64,000 nucleotides of DNA from Burkholderiales bacterium (GCA_016000195.1 JAECRO010000008.1:1-64000); one strand, 5' to 3'. Positions 14,140 through 22,591 are shown, counted from the stretch's first letter. Translations and numbers: made by a program. The notes: generated by a model from the letters alone, not told the origin.

Positions 14140-15792
14140 TTGACTCCCTCCAACCGCTCTGAAGTTTTTAGAACAAAACAACGTTTTGCGCAAGGCCGGC
14201 GTGCACTGTCAGCTATTGTATTGATAGCGTTTTCGGGTGTTTCGCTGGCGCAGGCGCCGGCCGGCTTGCCTCCTGTTTCCAACGGCACGACCGGCGCGCT
14301 GCCGTCGCTGGGCGACAGCTCCGAGCTGTCGCCGGCGGCTGAGCGGCGCATTGGCGACCGCATTGCCGCCAGCATTTACCGCGACCCCGACTATGTCGAT
14401 GACCCGGTGCTGGTGGACTACCTGCAGGGCATCTGGCAGCCGCTGATGACTGCCGCGCGCGCGCGCGGCGAGCTGCCGGCGGAACTCGACGAGCGTTTTG
14501 CCTGGGAGCTGTTCCTGATCCGCGACCGCAGCATCAACGCGTTTGCCTTGCCCGGCGGCTATTTTGGCGTGCATCTGGGGCTGATCGGCAGCGTGGGCAG
14601 CGCCGATGAACTGGCTGCCGTGCTGGCCCATGAAATGAGCCATGTCACGCAGCGGCATATTTCGCGGCTGATGACGCAGCAGTCCAGGCAGGCGCCGTGG
14701 ATGATTGCCGCCATGGTGCTGGGCGCACTGGCGGCCAGCAAGAATTCCAACGCCGGCGCGGCGGCCATGGTCGGCGGGCAGGCGCTGGCGGTGCAGGGGC
14801 AGCTGAATTTCTCGCGCGACATGGAGCGCGAGGCCGACCGCGTCGGCTTTGGCGTGATGCGCGACGCCGGCTATGCCAGCCAGGGTGTCACAGGCATGTT
14901 CGAAAAGCTGCAGCAGGCCAACCGGCTCAATGACAACGGCTCGTTTCCCTACCTGCGCTCGCACCCGCTGACCACCGAGCGGATTGCCGAGGCGCAGGCC
15001 CGGGTGCAGCTGGCGTCGGCGGCGGCCAGGCCGTCACCCGAGAAGCTGGCCGCCCAGAGCCGGATGCAGCAGCTGCACGCGATGATGGCCGCGCGCGCGC
15101 GCATCCTGGCCGTTCCCGGCGTGGACGCGCTGCGCACGATGGTGGCCGAAGCCCAGCGCAGGGCGGCTGCCTTGCCGGCGCCGCCGCCCGCCGCGTCGTT
15201 GGCGTCGGCGGCTGGTGTCCGCGATGCCGGCGCGCTGTATGGCGGCGCTTTTGCCGCCGCCCAGCTGCGTGAATTTGCGGCTGCGCGCTATCTGCTCGGC
15301 CGGCTTGGGCCGCTTGCCGCTGGCGCGGGGCCGGCCGGCAAGGCCGTCGAACTGCTGGCCATCGAGGTCGATTTGCTGGAGGGTAAAACCCCGGCCGCCG
15401 CAGCTTTTGCCGACCTCGGCAAGGCCGGCTCGCGGGCCGAGTTGCTGCTGCAGGCAAAGGCGCTGATGGCGGCGAACCGCGCATCCGACGTGTCGCAGGC
15501 GCTGCAGGGCTGGGTGGCCGAGCATCACCGGGATGCCATGGCCTGGCAGTTGCTGGCCGTTGCCTACGGCCAGCAAAACCAGCCGGTGCAGGCAATTCGG
15601 GCCGATGCCGAAAGCCGCGCCGCCCAGCTCGACTACCCCGCCGCGCTGGACCGCTTCAAGGCGGCGCAGGGGCTGATGCGCAGCAGCCCGGGCCGTGCCG
15701 ACTATGTGGAAGGCTCGATCATCGACACCCGGGCGCGGCAGGTCGAGTCAATCGTGAAGGAACAGGCGCTCCAGGACAAAATCGATCGCTAG
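14140..15792 (+). CDS. M48-family periplasmic metalloprotease with TPR region (BepA-like)
   Basis: This protein of about 550 residues has a signal peptide ([20 protein letters not shown]), then the M48 domain: [18 protein letters not shown], the zinc motif [14 protein letters not shown], and the third ligand in [13 protein letters not shown]. The C-terminal third is a helical repeat region. BepA/YfgC proteins assist or degrade outer-membrane proteins such as LptD. The start is TTG 14140 with AAAGG nine bases upstream; no ATG fits. The hydrophobic core of the signal peptide is encoded by a dispersed repeat (14170-14230). The 3' end overlaps the converging downstream gene by 45 bases. Confidence 0.88.
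   Translation: MTPSNRSEVFRTKQRFAQGRRALSAIVLIAFSGVSLAQAPAGLPPVSNGTTGALPSLGDSSELSPAAERRIGDRIAASIYRDPDYVDDPVLVDYLQGIWQPLMTAARARGELPAELDERFAWELFLIRDRSINAFALPGGYFGVHLGLIGSVGSADELAAVLAHEMSHVTQRHISRLMTQQSRQAPWMIAAMVLGALAASKNSNAGAAAMVGGQALAVQGQLNFSRDMEREADRVGFGVMRDAGYASQGVTGMFEKLQQANRLNDNGSFPYLRSHPLTTERIAEAQARVQLASAAARPSPEKLAAQSRMQQLHAMMAARARILAVPGVDALRTMVAEAQRRAAALPAPPPAASLASAAGVRDAGALYGGAFAAAQLREFAAARYLLGRLGPLAAGAGPAGKAVELLAIEVDLLEGKTPAAAAFADLGKAGSRAELLLQAKALMAANRASDVSQALQGWVAEHHRDAMAWQLLAVAYGQQNQPVQAIRADAESRAAQLDYPAALDRFKAAQGLMRSSPGRADYVEGSIIDTRARQVESIVKEQALQDKIDR
14170..14230. repeat. Dispersed repeat family A inside the M48 protease signal peptide
   Basis: ACGTTTTGCGCAAGGCCGGC, then GTGCACTGTCAGCTATTGTA and TTGATAGCG. 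It encodes [17 protein letters not shown], the basic and hydrophobic part of the signal peptide. Confidence 0.78.
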
Positions 15793-16101
15793 CTGGAGCA
15801 CCGAGTAGATCAGCGAGCCCAGCAGCGCGGCGCCGAAGCCGTTGACGTTCAGCCCGCTGACCAGGCTGGCCGCTGCCCAGAACATCAGGGCATTGACGAC
15901 AAACAGGAAAAGCCCCAGCGTGATGACCGTCACCGGCAGCGTCAGCAGCACCAGGATCGGGCGCACCACCATGTTCAGCGCGCCCAGCACCGCCGCCGCG
16001 ATCAGCGCGCCGGTAAAGCTCGTCACCGTGACGCCTGAATAAAGGTAAGCCACCGCCAGCAGGGCGATGGCGCTTAAAAGCCATTTGATGAGGAGTTTCA
16101 T
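15748..16101 (-). CDS. Phage-holin-4-like (DUF360 type) small membrane protein
   Basis: This 117-residue protein has four hydrophobic helices: LLIKWLLSAIALLAVAYLY, FTGALIAAAVLGALNMVV, ILVLLTLPVTVITLGLFLFV and the C-terminal segment. It matches the phage_holin_4_2/YvlD-like family common in chromosomes outside prophages; its role is not known. It overlaps the 3' end of the M48 gene in the antisense direction and lies 51 bases after the TerC gene stop, so it may share that transcript. Confidence 0.82.
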   Translation of the reverse strand: MKLLIKWLLSAIALLAVAYLYSGVTVTSFTGALIAAAVLGALNMVVRPILVLLTLPVTVITLGLFLFVVNALMFWAAASLVSGLNVNGFGAALLGSLIYSVLQLAIDFVLERLFLHD

Positions 16102-16152
16102 GGCGCCAGAATACCACCGGGGATTTTCTGCATCAATGGCACCCAGGACGCC

Positions 16153-16857
16153 TCAGTTTGCCTGGGCGCGCCGGCTGGCCCACCAGCCCGCAGCCAGCAC
16201 ACCGGCCACGGCGACAGCGTAAGTGGCCCATTCGGCGGCGGTGTGCAGGGCTTGCGCGGGTGGCAGGTCATTGGGGCCGCCGTAAATGCGGTCCAGCAAC
16301 GGCTCGCCGACAATCATCTTGGCGGCGGTAAAGGCCAGCACGGCCGCGCCGATCTTGATGATGACGGGAAAGCGCTCGACCAGCCTGAGCACCATGGTGC
16401 TGCCGAACACCACGATGGGCACGCTCACCAGCAGGCCGATGATGACCAGGTCAAACGCGCCATGCGCCGCGCCGGCCACGCCCAGCACGTTGTCGATGCC
16501 CATCAGCGCGTCGGCGATCACGATGGTTTTCATGGCGCCCCAGAAGGTGCTGGCGACCGGGCCGTCATGCGCCTTGTCGCCCTGGTCGGCCAGCAGCTGG
16601 TAGGCCACCCACAGCAGGCCCAGTCCGCCGACCAGCATCAGGCCGGGGATTTTGAGCAGCCAGACCACGCCGATGGTCATGAGCGAGCGCACCACAATCG
16701 CCCCGGCGGCGCCCCAGACAATGGCTTTTTTCTGCAGATGGGGCGGCAGGTTGCGCGCGGCCAGCGCAATCACGATGGCGTTGTCGCCGGCCAGTACCAG
16801 GTCAATCAAAATAATGGCCAGCAGGGCCGACCACCAGGGGGCTGTGAATAATTCCAT
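16153..16857 (-). CDS. TerC family integral membrane protein (second paralogue), riboswitch-controlled
   Basis: A 234-residue protein from ATG 16857: MELFTAPWWSALLAIILIDL, then LAGDNAIVIALAARNLP and MGIDNVLGVAGAAHGA, the two acidic TerC repeats. The 319-residue line in the track adds an untranslated leader, because the upstream part is a yybP-ykoY riboswitch ending about 150 bases before this ATG. Family members move Mn2+ out of the cell, fitting the Mn-sensing leader. It shares length and topology with the protein at 118-819 but is clearly diverged, so the duplication is old. Confidence 0.92.
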   Translation of the reverse strand: MELFTAPWWSALLAIILIDLVLAGDNAIVIALAARNLPPHLQKKAIVWGAAGAIVVRSLMTIGVVWLLKIPGLMLVGGLGLLWVAYQLLADQGDKAHDGPVASTFWGAMKTIVIADALMGIDNVLGVAGAAHGAFDLVIIGLLVSVPIVVFGSTMVLRLVERFPVIIKIGAAVLAFTAAKMIVGEPLLDRIYGGPNDLPPAQALHTAAEWATYAVAVAGVLAAGWWASRRAQAN

Positions 16858-16979
16858 TGCGCAGGCTTTCCAGATATCAGGTTTCAAGGACGGACACCCG
16901 AGTGAACGGCTGTCCGCAGGAGCGAAACCAGACAGGGCCAGGCGAGGTTGCAGATGGAGTTTTTCAAATGCCACGAACG

Positions 16980-17013
16980 CCTCGACTGAACCTGTACAGG
17001 TTTCAATCGAAGG
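16980..17013 (-). promoter_or_regulatory. Alternative hairpin overlapping the riboswitch P1 helix
   Basis: On the minus strand CCTTCGATTGAAACCTGT can pair with ACAGGTTCAGTCGAGG, leaving two bulges and one G-U pair. The left arm contains CCTTCG, which is also the 3' strand of the aptamer P1 helix, so the structures exclude one another. No T run follows, unlike the first TerC leader, so control may be translational or Rho-dependent. Confidence 0.6.
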
Positions 17014-17149
17014 TCTGGCTCGGCCTGCAGCGTGGCTGCGGGCCCGGCAAGCCGGAAGCGTGTGCTTCGTATTGACGACTTGCCGAAGCGGTGGCGCCGC
17101 GCTGTTCATCAAACCGGCGGCGGCAACACCCGGGAGTTACTCCCCTTCG
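17008..17149 (-). ncRNA. yybP-ykoY (Mn2+) riboswitch aptamer
   Basis: The minus strand begins CGAAGGGGAGTAACTCCC and ends GAGCCAGACCTTCG, with CGAAGG/CCTTCG closing P1. Between them is AAGTCGTCAATACG followed by a hairpin and CCGGCTTG, the internal core that brings the two metal-binding loops together in this class. The 142-base length is somewhat long owing to extended P2 and P4 arms. It stands before a TerC gene, the best-known target. Mn2+ binding is expected to raise TerC expression. Confidence 0.93.
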
Positions 17150-17305
17150 AAGCGGCTATTGGACCTGACTTGATAATTCATTGCGCTTGCTGTGGGCTTT
17201 GCCGGATTTTCCCGGCCACCCCGGGCTGGAGGGCTGGCCGGCTGATAATCAGGCGCCCGGCCCAGGCCATTTTGCCCACGGCGCCTTTCCGCTTTTGTTT
17301 TTTCC

Positions 17306-17716
17306 ATGCCCGGCATCCACATCATCGACATTGAAGCGGCCATCAATTACTGGCGCGGCAAACAGCCTTCGCCCGACGGCGTGACGCTGGCGCCCGAGGT
17401 GCGCGCACTGGCCGGTGTGTATGCGCTTTTGGTGTTCCGGCATCAGGACTTGGCCGACGAAACCGCTTTTCCGGCCGATGCGCTGGCCGCCTGGCACGCC
17501 TGGTACGACACCACCGCCGACACGCCATGCATCGCCATCTGCTCGACCAGCCAGGGCGATGAATTGTGCAAGGGCTGCGGCCGCACTTTCGAGGAGGTGC
17601 AGCACTGGCTGGCGATGAGCCCGGTTGAGAAACGCATCACCTGGCGGCGCATCACGCAGGAGGCGACGGCCTGGCGCTTTGGCCGCTATGCCGACCGGGC
17701 GCTGGAGAAAAAATAG
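17306..17716 (+). CDS. DUF3717-DUF1289 two-domain protein with cysteine cluster
   Basis: This 136-residue protein joins an N-terminal DUF3717-like part (IDIEAAINYWRGKQPSPDGV, LAGVYALLVF) to a DUF1289 part with four cysteines: PCIAICSTSQGDELCKGCGR, followed by EEVQHWLAMSPVEKRITWRR. DUF1289 proteins are small predicted metal or Fe-S binding proteins of unknown function. No close operon partner; it is read away from the riboswitch-TerC unit. Confidence 0.82.
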   Translation: MPGIHIIDIEAAINYWRGKQPSPDGVTLAPEVRALAGVYALLVFRHQDLADETAFPADALAAWHAWYDTTADTPCIAICSTSQGDELCKGCGRTFEEVQHWLAMSPVEKRITWRRITQEATAWRFGRYADRALEKK

Positions 17717-17790
17717 CTTCCGGCTCGCTGATTTTAAGCCAAACAGGGCGTTTGCGCATACACAGCATGCGCTGGCAGCTATCAATTTAA
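17710..17790. repeat. Dispersed repeat family A, intergenic copy
   Basis: GCGTTTGCGCATACACAGCA, then TGCGCTGGCAGCTATCAATTT, with an inverted AAATAGCTTCCGG part at the left. It shares the core TTTGCGCA...GCGCTGGCAGCTAT(T/C) with copies inside the second PglL-like gene and the M48 gene. Confidence 0.75.
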
Positions 17791-17823
17791 GAGTGCCCGG
17801 CATTTGGCCGCTGCACTGCCGGC

Positions 17824-18162
17824 ATGCTTCGCCTGGCCCGTGCCCCGAATATTGCCATTGCCGCGCTGTGGGTGGACACCTTGCAGCAGGCCGGTTACTC
17901 GGCCAGCGTGCAGCGCTATTTCCTGGGCAGCGTGGCGGGTGAATTGCCGCCCGACCCGTGCCAGCCCGAAGTCTGGCTGACGAACGACGAAGAACAGGCC
18001 GGCGCCCGCGCCTTGCTGGACGCGCTGCAGAACATGCCGCAGCTTGGCGCCGGGCCGAAAAAAAAGCGGGCTGTTCAAGGCCCGCTCTCAAGGTTCAGGC
18101 GTGCAGTCAGACCCGCCGGGCCAACTCCGCCGCCATGCCGACATAGCTGCCGGGCGTCATGA
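17824..18162 (+). CDS. Small protein resembling DUF2007-type, function unknown
   Basis: The first 70 residues (MLRLARAPNIAIAALWVDTL, LQQAGYSASVQRYFLGSVAG, EVWLTNDEEQAGARALLDAL) look like the DUF2007 putative signal-transducing fold: a strand, a helix with A/L residues and an acidic loop. The last 40 codons run through the purB terminator and past the purB stop and are rich in Arg/Pro/Cys. Either the true C terminus is unusual or a frameshift removed the normal stop. Moderate confidence that the gene is real. Confidence 0.6.
   Translation: MLRLARAPNIAIAALWVDTLQQAGYSASVQRYFLGSVAGELPPDPCQPEVWLTNDEEQAGARALLDALQNMPQLGAGPKKKRAVQGPLSRFRRAVRPAGPTPPPCRHSCRAS
18057..18093 (-). terminator. Terminator of purB
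   Basis: On the minus strand AGCGGGC and GCCCGCT form a seven-pair stem around an eight-base loop, followed by seven or more T. It begins about 20 bases after the purB stop. Confidence 0.88.
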
Positions 18163-19486
18163 CCAGCAGGCGATTTCTCTCGGCCTCGGGAATGTCCAGC
18201 GAGCGGATCAGCGCGTGCAGGTCTTCGGCCTTGACGGTCTTGCCGCGCGTGACTTCCTTGAGCTTTTCGTAGGCGCCCGCTACGGCGTAGCGGCGCATCA
18301 CCGTCTGGATCGGCTCGGCCAGCACTTCCCATGAGCTGTTCAGGTCATCGGCCAGCGCTTCGTTGTTGAGTTCGAGCTTGTTCAGGCCGATGCACAGCGC
18401 GTTGTAGGCCAGCACGGCGTAGCCCAGCGCCACGCCCATGTTGCGCAGCACGGTCGAGTCGGTCAGGTCGCGCTGCCAGCGGCTGATGGGCAGCTTTTCG
18501 CTCATGTGGCGCAGCATGGCGTTGGCCAGGCCCAGGTTGCCCTCGGCATTTTCAAAGTCAATCGGGTTGACCTTGTGCGGCATGGTCGAGGAGCCGATTT
18601 CGCCCTCTTTGAGGTGCTGCTTGAAGTAGCCGAGGCTGACGTAGCCCCAGATGTCGCGCGCCAGGTCGATCAAAATGGTGTTGGTGCGGGCCACGGCGTC
18701 GAACAGCTCGGCCATGTAGTCGTGCGGCTCGATCTGGATGCTGTAGGGCTGGAAGGTCAGGCCCAGGCCCAGCGGCTCGGGCGTTTCAATCACATGGCGG
18801 CTGAAGGCTTCCCAGTCAAAGTCGGGGCAGGCGGCCAGATGGGCGTTGTAGTTGCCCACCGCGCCGTTCATCTTGGCCATCAGCCTGATGCCGGCGATGG
18901 TTTCGCGCGTCTTGGTCAGGCGAACGACCACGTTGGCCAGTTCCTTGCCCACGGTGGTCGGGCTGGCGGTCTGGCCGTGGGTGCGGCTGAGCATGGGCGC
19001 CTCGGCATGCTCGTGCGCCATCTGGCGCAGCTTGTCGATGACCTTGTCCAGCGCCGGCAGCACGACCTGTTCGCGGCTGCTTTTGAGCTGCAGGGCCTGG
19101 CTGGTGTTGTTGATGTCTTCGCTGGTGCAGGCAAAGTGGACAAATTCGCTGGCCGCCTGCAGCTCGGGCCGGGCTTCGAACTTCGACTTGATCCAGTATT
19201 CGACGGCTTTCACGTCGTGGTTGGTGGTTTTTTCAATCGTCTTGATGGCGCAGGCGTCGGCTTCGGAGAAGTTCTTGACCAGGCCCAGCAAATAGGTGCG
19301 CGCGCCGGGGCTGAGCGGTTTGAATTCGGCGAATCTGGCGTCTGACAGCGCAATGAACCAGGCGATTTCGACCTGAACCCGGCGGTGCATATAGCCTTGC
19401 TCGGACATCAGAGGGCGCAGGGTGGCGAGTTTGGCGGCGTATCGGCCGTCCAGCGGCGACAGGGCGTTGATGGGTGAAAAGCTCAT
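18107..19486 (-). CDS. purB: Adenylosuccinate lyase
   Basis: PurB cleaves SAICAR and adenylosuccinate, releasing fumarate, in purine synthesis. The 459-residue chain is of the E. coli type: INALSPLDGRYAAK at the N terminus, TSEDINNTSQALQLK, SRTHGQTASPTTVGKELAN (active-site histidine) and the fumarase-superfamily signature GSSTMPHKVNPIDFENAEGN. The catalytic Ser lies in that last loop. Transcribed alone and divergently from a GST-family gene, with its own terminator. Confidence 0.97.
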   Translation of the reverse strand: MSFSPINALSPLDGRYAAKLATLRPLMSEQGYMHRRVQVEIAWFIALSDARFAEFKPLSPGARTYLLGLVKNFSEADACAIKTIEKTTNHDVKAVEYWIKSKFEARPELQAASEFVHFACTSEDINNTSQALQLKSSREQVVLPALDKVIDKLRQMAHEHAEAPMLSRTHGQTASPTTVGKELANVVVRLTKTRETIAGIRLMAKMNGAVGNYNAHLAACPDFDWEAFSRHVIETPEPLGLGLTFQPYSIQIEPHDYMAELFDAVARTNTILIDLARDIWGYVSLGYFKQHLKEGEIGSSTMPHKVNPIDFENAEGNLGLANAMLRHMSEKLPISRWQRDLTDSTVLRNMGVALGYAVLAYNALCIGLNKLELNNEALADDLNSSWEVLAEPIQTVMRRYAVAGAYEKLKEVTRGKTVKAEDLHALIRSLDIPEAERNRLLVMTPGSYVGMAAELARRV

Positions 19487-19642
19487 GGGCGTGATTGTAG
19501 GCCGGGCTGGTCAAGGTGTCGGCGCCTGCTGAAAGCCTGCAAACCTGGCGCGCGGTGCCTGACATCACGGCAGCCGCGCCTTGACTCGATAGAATCTACC
19601 CTTCCCCGGACCACGACCAGAACCCAAGACCCAAGCCCAATC

Positions 19643-20257
19643 ATGAAACTCATCGGATCCGCCACCAGTCCCTATGTACGCAAGGTGCGCATTGTGATGG
19701 CAGAAAAAAAGCTCGACTACCAGTTTGTCCTGGAAGATGTCTGGGCCGAGAACTCCACCATGAGCAACTTCAACCCGCTGGGCAAGGCGCCCTGCCTGGT
19801 CATGGAGGCGGGCGAGGCGATATTTGACTCGCGCGTCATCGTCGAATACCTGGACACGCTCTCGCCCGTGGGCAAGCTGATCCCGGCGCAGGGCCGCGAG
19901 CGCGCCGAGGTCAAGACCTGGGAGGCGCTGGCCGATGGCGTGATGGATGCCGCCCTGCTGGCCCGGCTGGAAGCCACCTGGTCCGGCCGTGGCGCCGAGC
20001 AGCGCTGCGACGCCTGGATCGCGCGCCAAATGGGAAAAATCGACACCGCGCTGCAGGCCATGAGCAAGGGCCTGGGCGACAAGGCGCATTGCAGCGGCGT
20101 GCATTTCAGCCTGTCGGATGTGGCGGTCGGCTGTGCCCTGGGCTATCTGGATTTCCGCTTTCCAGAGATCGCCTGGCGCGAAACCCATCCCAAGCTGGCC
20201 CGGCTGCAGCAAAAGCTTGCCCTGCGCCCCAGCTTCGCGGAAGTGCCGGCGGGCTGA
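19643..20257 (+). CDS. Glutathione S-transferase family protein
   Basis: This 204-residue cytosolic protein has the N-terminal thioredoxin-like domain (MKLIGSATSPYVRKVRIVMA with the SPYVRKV active-site loop, then NPLGKAPCLVMEAGEAIFDS with the cis-Pro and the glutathione-binding E/S pair) and an all-helical C-terminal domain with SLSDVAVGCALGYLDFR. This is a YibF/beta-like class; substrate unknown. The gene is divergent from purB. Confidence 0.9.
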   Translation: MKLIGSATSPYVRKVRIVMAEKKLDYQFVLEDVWAENSTMSNFNPLGKAPCLVMEAGEAIFDSRVIVEYLDTLSPVGKLIPAQGRERAEVKTWEALADGVMDAALLARLEATWSGRGAEQRCDAWIARQMGKIDTALQAMSKGLGDKAHCSGVHFSLSDVAVGCALGYLDFRFPEIAWRETHPKLARLQQKLALRPSFAEVPAG

Positions 20258-20296
20258 CGCCAGGAGCCGCAACGCTTTTCGCATCAAGTAAACGCG

Positions 20297-20318
20297 GCCC
20301 CCAAGGGGCTGATTTTTT
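20297..20318 (+). terminator. Probable terminator after the GST gene
   Basis: GCCCC(C)AAGGGGC gives a short GC-only stem with a two- to three-base loop, followed by TGATTTTTT, 40 bases after the stop codon. The stem is short, so confidence is moderate. Confidence 0.45.
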
Positions 20319-20680
20319 GGCGGCCCGGCGAAAAACTTCCTGCTGCGACTGGCGCAGGCGTTTCTTGAGCCAGCAGAGCGCGGCTCATGCCGCTGCCCGG
20401 AAGATAAAAATGCTGCGAAGCGCCCCGGTGCGAACAAGGGAGTGAGGGAGGAGTGAAACCGCCCCGGGAGGGCAAACCGGCCTGGCTGGCCGGAAAGGCT
20501 TCGCAGCAGTGAAACTGTGGCTACCTTGCGCCGGCTTTGTCGTGCAATTTGTCGTGCAATGCCGGGGACAGGGTAAACGATAGGAGTGAATGCAGCCTAA
20601 ACGAGTTCCGCGCTGCCGGGAAGTGAGCCGGTAAAGTTTTGTTAAGCGGTGGCTGGCTCCCAGCGCCGTGCGCGCGGCGC
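20319..20680. other. Non-coding stretch with a 12-base perfect tandem duplication
   Basis: No frame here shows a recognisable protein. The only clear structure is TTTGTCGTGCAA repeated twice in tandem at 20536-20559. Short ORFs on both strands are arginine/proline-rich and lack ribosome-binding sites. Confidence 0.5.
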
Positions 20681-20913
20681 TCATGGCCTGGCCAGCTGCT
20701 GAAAGAGCGGGCTGGCGTCCTTGCCGCTGTACTGGCACAGCGACTGTGGCTTTTCATCCTGCAGGCGCAACACGTTTTGTTGCAAAAGTGCGGGGCAAAC
20801 CGGCTGCGCGACAGGCGCAGGCGTGCCCGGGCTGGCTGCCTTTACCGGGCGGACGCCAGTGCGGCGCTGGCAACGAGCGCCAATACCCAAGGCGCGAAAG
20901 ACAAAGCGGGCAT
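20681..20913 (-). pseudogene. Glutathione peroxidase remnant
   Basis: From ATG 20913 the frame gives a signal peptide (MPALSFAPWVLALVASAALA) but stops soon after. One base shift later it continues PVCPALLQQNVLRLQDEKPQ then SLCQYSGK, which is how glutathione peroxidases enter the VVLVVNTAS(x)C(G) catalytic strand. That strand is missing: the sequence jumps to KDASPLFQQLARP and stop, resembling a later part of the same family. So there is a frameshift plus an internal deletion that removes the active cysteine. Confidence 0.55.
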
Positions 20914-21085
20914 GGCGGGCTTACATAAAAAGGGGTGGTTTACATCTATACGCACGGGCCTGGCCGGCAAAAACCGTGAAGGGGGCTGTTTGTCACAGTC
21001 CCTTCCTAAAATTCAGCGATGCCCCGGGCCGCCGCTGCATCCGGTGCGCGGTGGACTGCATATCTGCCGGACAAGGAGTTTTTCA

Positions 21086-21964
21086 ATGCTTTATCCCGAA
21101 TTGTTCAAACAGCTCGAAGCCGTCCGCTGGAACATGGACACGGACATTGCGTGGGCCGGTTTTGATGCTTTGCGGCTGACCGACGAGCAGGCCCGGACCA
21201 TCCGCATGAACGCCATCACCGAATGGTCGGCCCTGCCGGCGACCGAGATGTTCCTGCGCGACAACCGGGGCGACAGCGATTTCTCGGCCTTCATGTCGAT
21301 CTGGTTCTTCGAGGAGCAAAAGCATTCGCTGGTGCTGATGGAATACCTGCGGCGCTTTCGGCCCGCGCTGGTGCCAACCGAAGCCGAGCTGCACGCGGTG
21401 CGCTTCGAGTTCGAGCCCGCGCCGCCGCTCGAAACCCTGATGCTGCATTTCTGCGGCGAGATTCGCCTGAACCACTGGTATCGCTGCGCCAGCGAATGGC
21501 ATACCGAGCCGGTCATCAAACAAATCTACACCCTGATCGGCCAGGACGAGGCGCGCCACGGCGGCGCTTACCTGCGCTACATGAGGCGCGCCATCGGCCA
21601 GTCCGGCGACGAAGCCCGGGCCGCCTTCGCCAAGGTCGGCATACTGATGGCCAGCACCCGGCGCACCGCGCAGGCCCTGCACCCGACCAACCTGCACGTC
21701 AACAAGGCCTTGTTTCCGCGCGACACCATCCAGAGCCGCCTGCCCGACCCGGAGTGGCTGGCGCACTGGCTCGACACGCAGATTTGCTTCGGCGCGGCGT
21801 GGGAAACGAAAGTGGTCGAGCGCATCCTGCACAATCTGGGGCTTTTGCTGGGCCAGCCTTTCAAGACCGTCCAGCAGCTCAACCACTACCGCAAGGCGCT
21901 GGGCCGCCAGATGGAGACGGCCCCGGCGCCTGGCGCCACCTCAGAGTCAGGGCAAGCCGCATGA
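21086..21964 (+). CDS. Ferritin-like di-iron protein
   Basis: A 292-residue all-helical protein. Candidate iron ligands are Glu46 in ITEWSALPATE, the EEQKH motif (about residues 76-80), Glu125 in CGEIRLNHWY and DEARH (about 154-158), the E...ExxH...E...ExxH order of the ferritin/acyl-ACP-desaturase superfamily. The reaction is unknown. ACAAGGAG seven to eight bases before ATG 21086 fixes the start; the track ORF from 20639 includes 149 spurious codons. It overlaps rfaE2 by four bases (ATGA), so the two are co-translated. Confidence 0.82.
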   Translation: MLYPELFKQLEAVRWNMDTDIAWAGFDALRLTDEQARTIRMNAITEWSALPATEMFLRDNRGDSDFSAFMSIWFFEEQKHSLVLMEYLRRFRPALVPTEAELHAVRFEFEPAPPLETLMLHFCGEIRLNHWYRCASEWHTEPVIKQIYTLIGQDEARHGGAYLRYMRRAIGQSGDEARAAFAKVGILMASTRRTAQALHPTNLHVNKALFPRDTIQSRLPDPEWLAHWLDTQICFGAAWETKVVERILHNLGLLLGQPFKTVQQLNHYRKALGRQMETAPAPGATSESGQAA

Positions 21965-22455
21965 AACCACCCGCATTCCTCGACAAGATTTCCGCCCGCG
22001 ACGACGCCCGCGCCCGCGTCGCCGCGCTGCCGCCGCCGGTGGTGTTCACCAACGGCGTGTTCGACGTGCTGCACTGCGGCCACGCCACCTATCTGGCGCA
22101 GGCTAGAGAGCTCGGCGCCAGCCTGGTGGTGGCGCTCAACACCGACGCCTCTGCCCGGCGCCTGGGCAAAGGCCCGGAGCGCCCGCTGAACCGGCAGGAA
22201 GACCGCGCCGTGCTGATCGCCGCGCTCGAATCGGTCAGCCTGGTGACGTGGTTTGACGAAGACACGCCGCTGGAACTCATCAGCGAACTCAAGCCCGACG
22301 TGCTGGTCAAGGGCGGCGACTACGACATGGACAAGCTGGCCGAGACGGCGGTGGTGAAAGCCTACGGCGGGCAGGCGCTGGCGATTCCGTTTGTCGAGGG
22401 GTATTCGACGACGGCGCTGGTGAGGAAGATTCGTGGGGATTCTGCGGCGGGGTGA
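21961..22455 (+). CDS. rfaE2: D-glycero-beta-D-manno-heptose 1-phosphate adenylyltransferase
   Basis: This 164-residue single-domain nucleotidyltransferase corresponds to the C-terminal half of HldE. VVFTNGVFDVLHCGHATYLA carries the HxGH active site, and KGGDYDMDKLAET and EGYSTTALVRKI are typical. It activates heptose phosphate with ATP for LPS inner-core synthesis. The kinase half is encoded elsewhere. It shares a start-stop overlap with the ferritin-like gene. Confidence 0.94.
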   Translation: MKPPAFLDKISARDDARARVAALPPPVVFTNGVFDVLHCGHATYLAQARELGASLVVALNTDASARRLGKGPERPLNRQEDRAVLIAALESVSLVTWFDEDTPLELISELKPDVLVKGGDYDMDKLAETAVVKAYGGQALAIPFVEGYSTTALVRKIRGDSAAG

Positions 22456-22458
22456 GGA

Positions 22459-22583
22459 TTGCTATTGTATTGATAGCTGGTTGCGCATGCTCTGATTGCG
22501 CGAGAGGCTGATTCCATTAAAAATCTGATAACTGCTCGGGTGCCTGTAACTTCCGTCATTCCCGCGAAGGCGGGAATCCTGTA
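22459..22583. repeat. Family A repeat followed by a single REP-like palindrome
   Basis: GCTATTGTATTGATAGCTGG, then TTGCGCATGCTCTGATTGCG, is a family A copy (about 22459-22505). CGTCATTCCCGCGAAGGCGG then GAATCC at 22553-22583 is a fourth copy of the palindrome found at 3.7 kb. Together they fill the space between rfaE2 and the converging glnE. Confidence 0.85.
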
Positions 22584-22591
22584 GGAACGGC

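Noticed and set aside
15748-16101. Prophage holin
   Set aside because: The family is common outside prophages and no other phage gene is nearby.
16858-17112. 85-codon extension of the second TerC protein
   Set aside because: This stretch is the riboswitch leader and cannot be coding.
20639-21085. N-terminal extension of the ferritin-like protein
   Set aside because: The extension is Arg/Ala-rich and overlaps the gpx remnant on the other strand; ACAAGGAG before ATG 21086 gives the real start.
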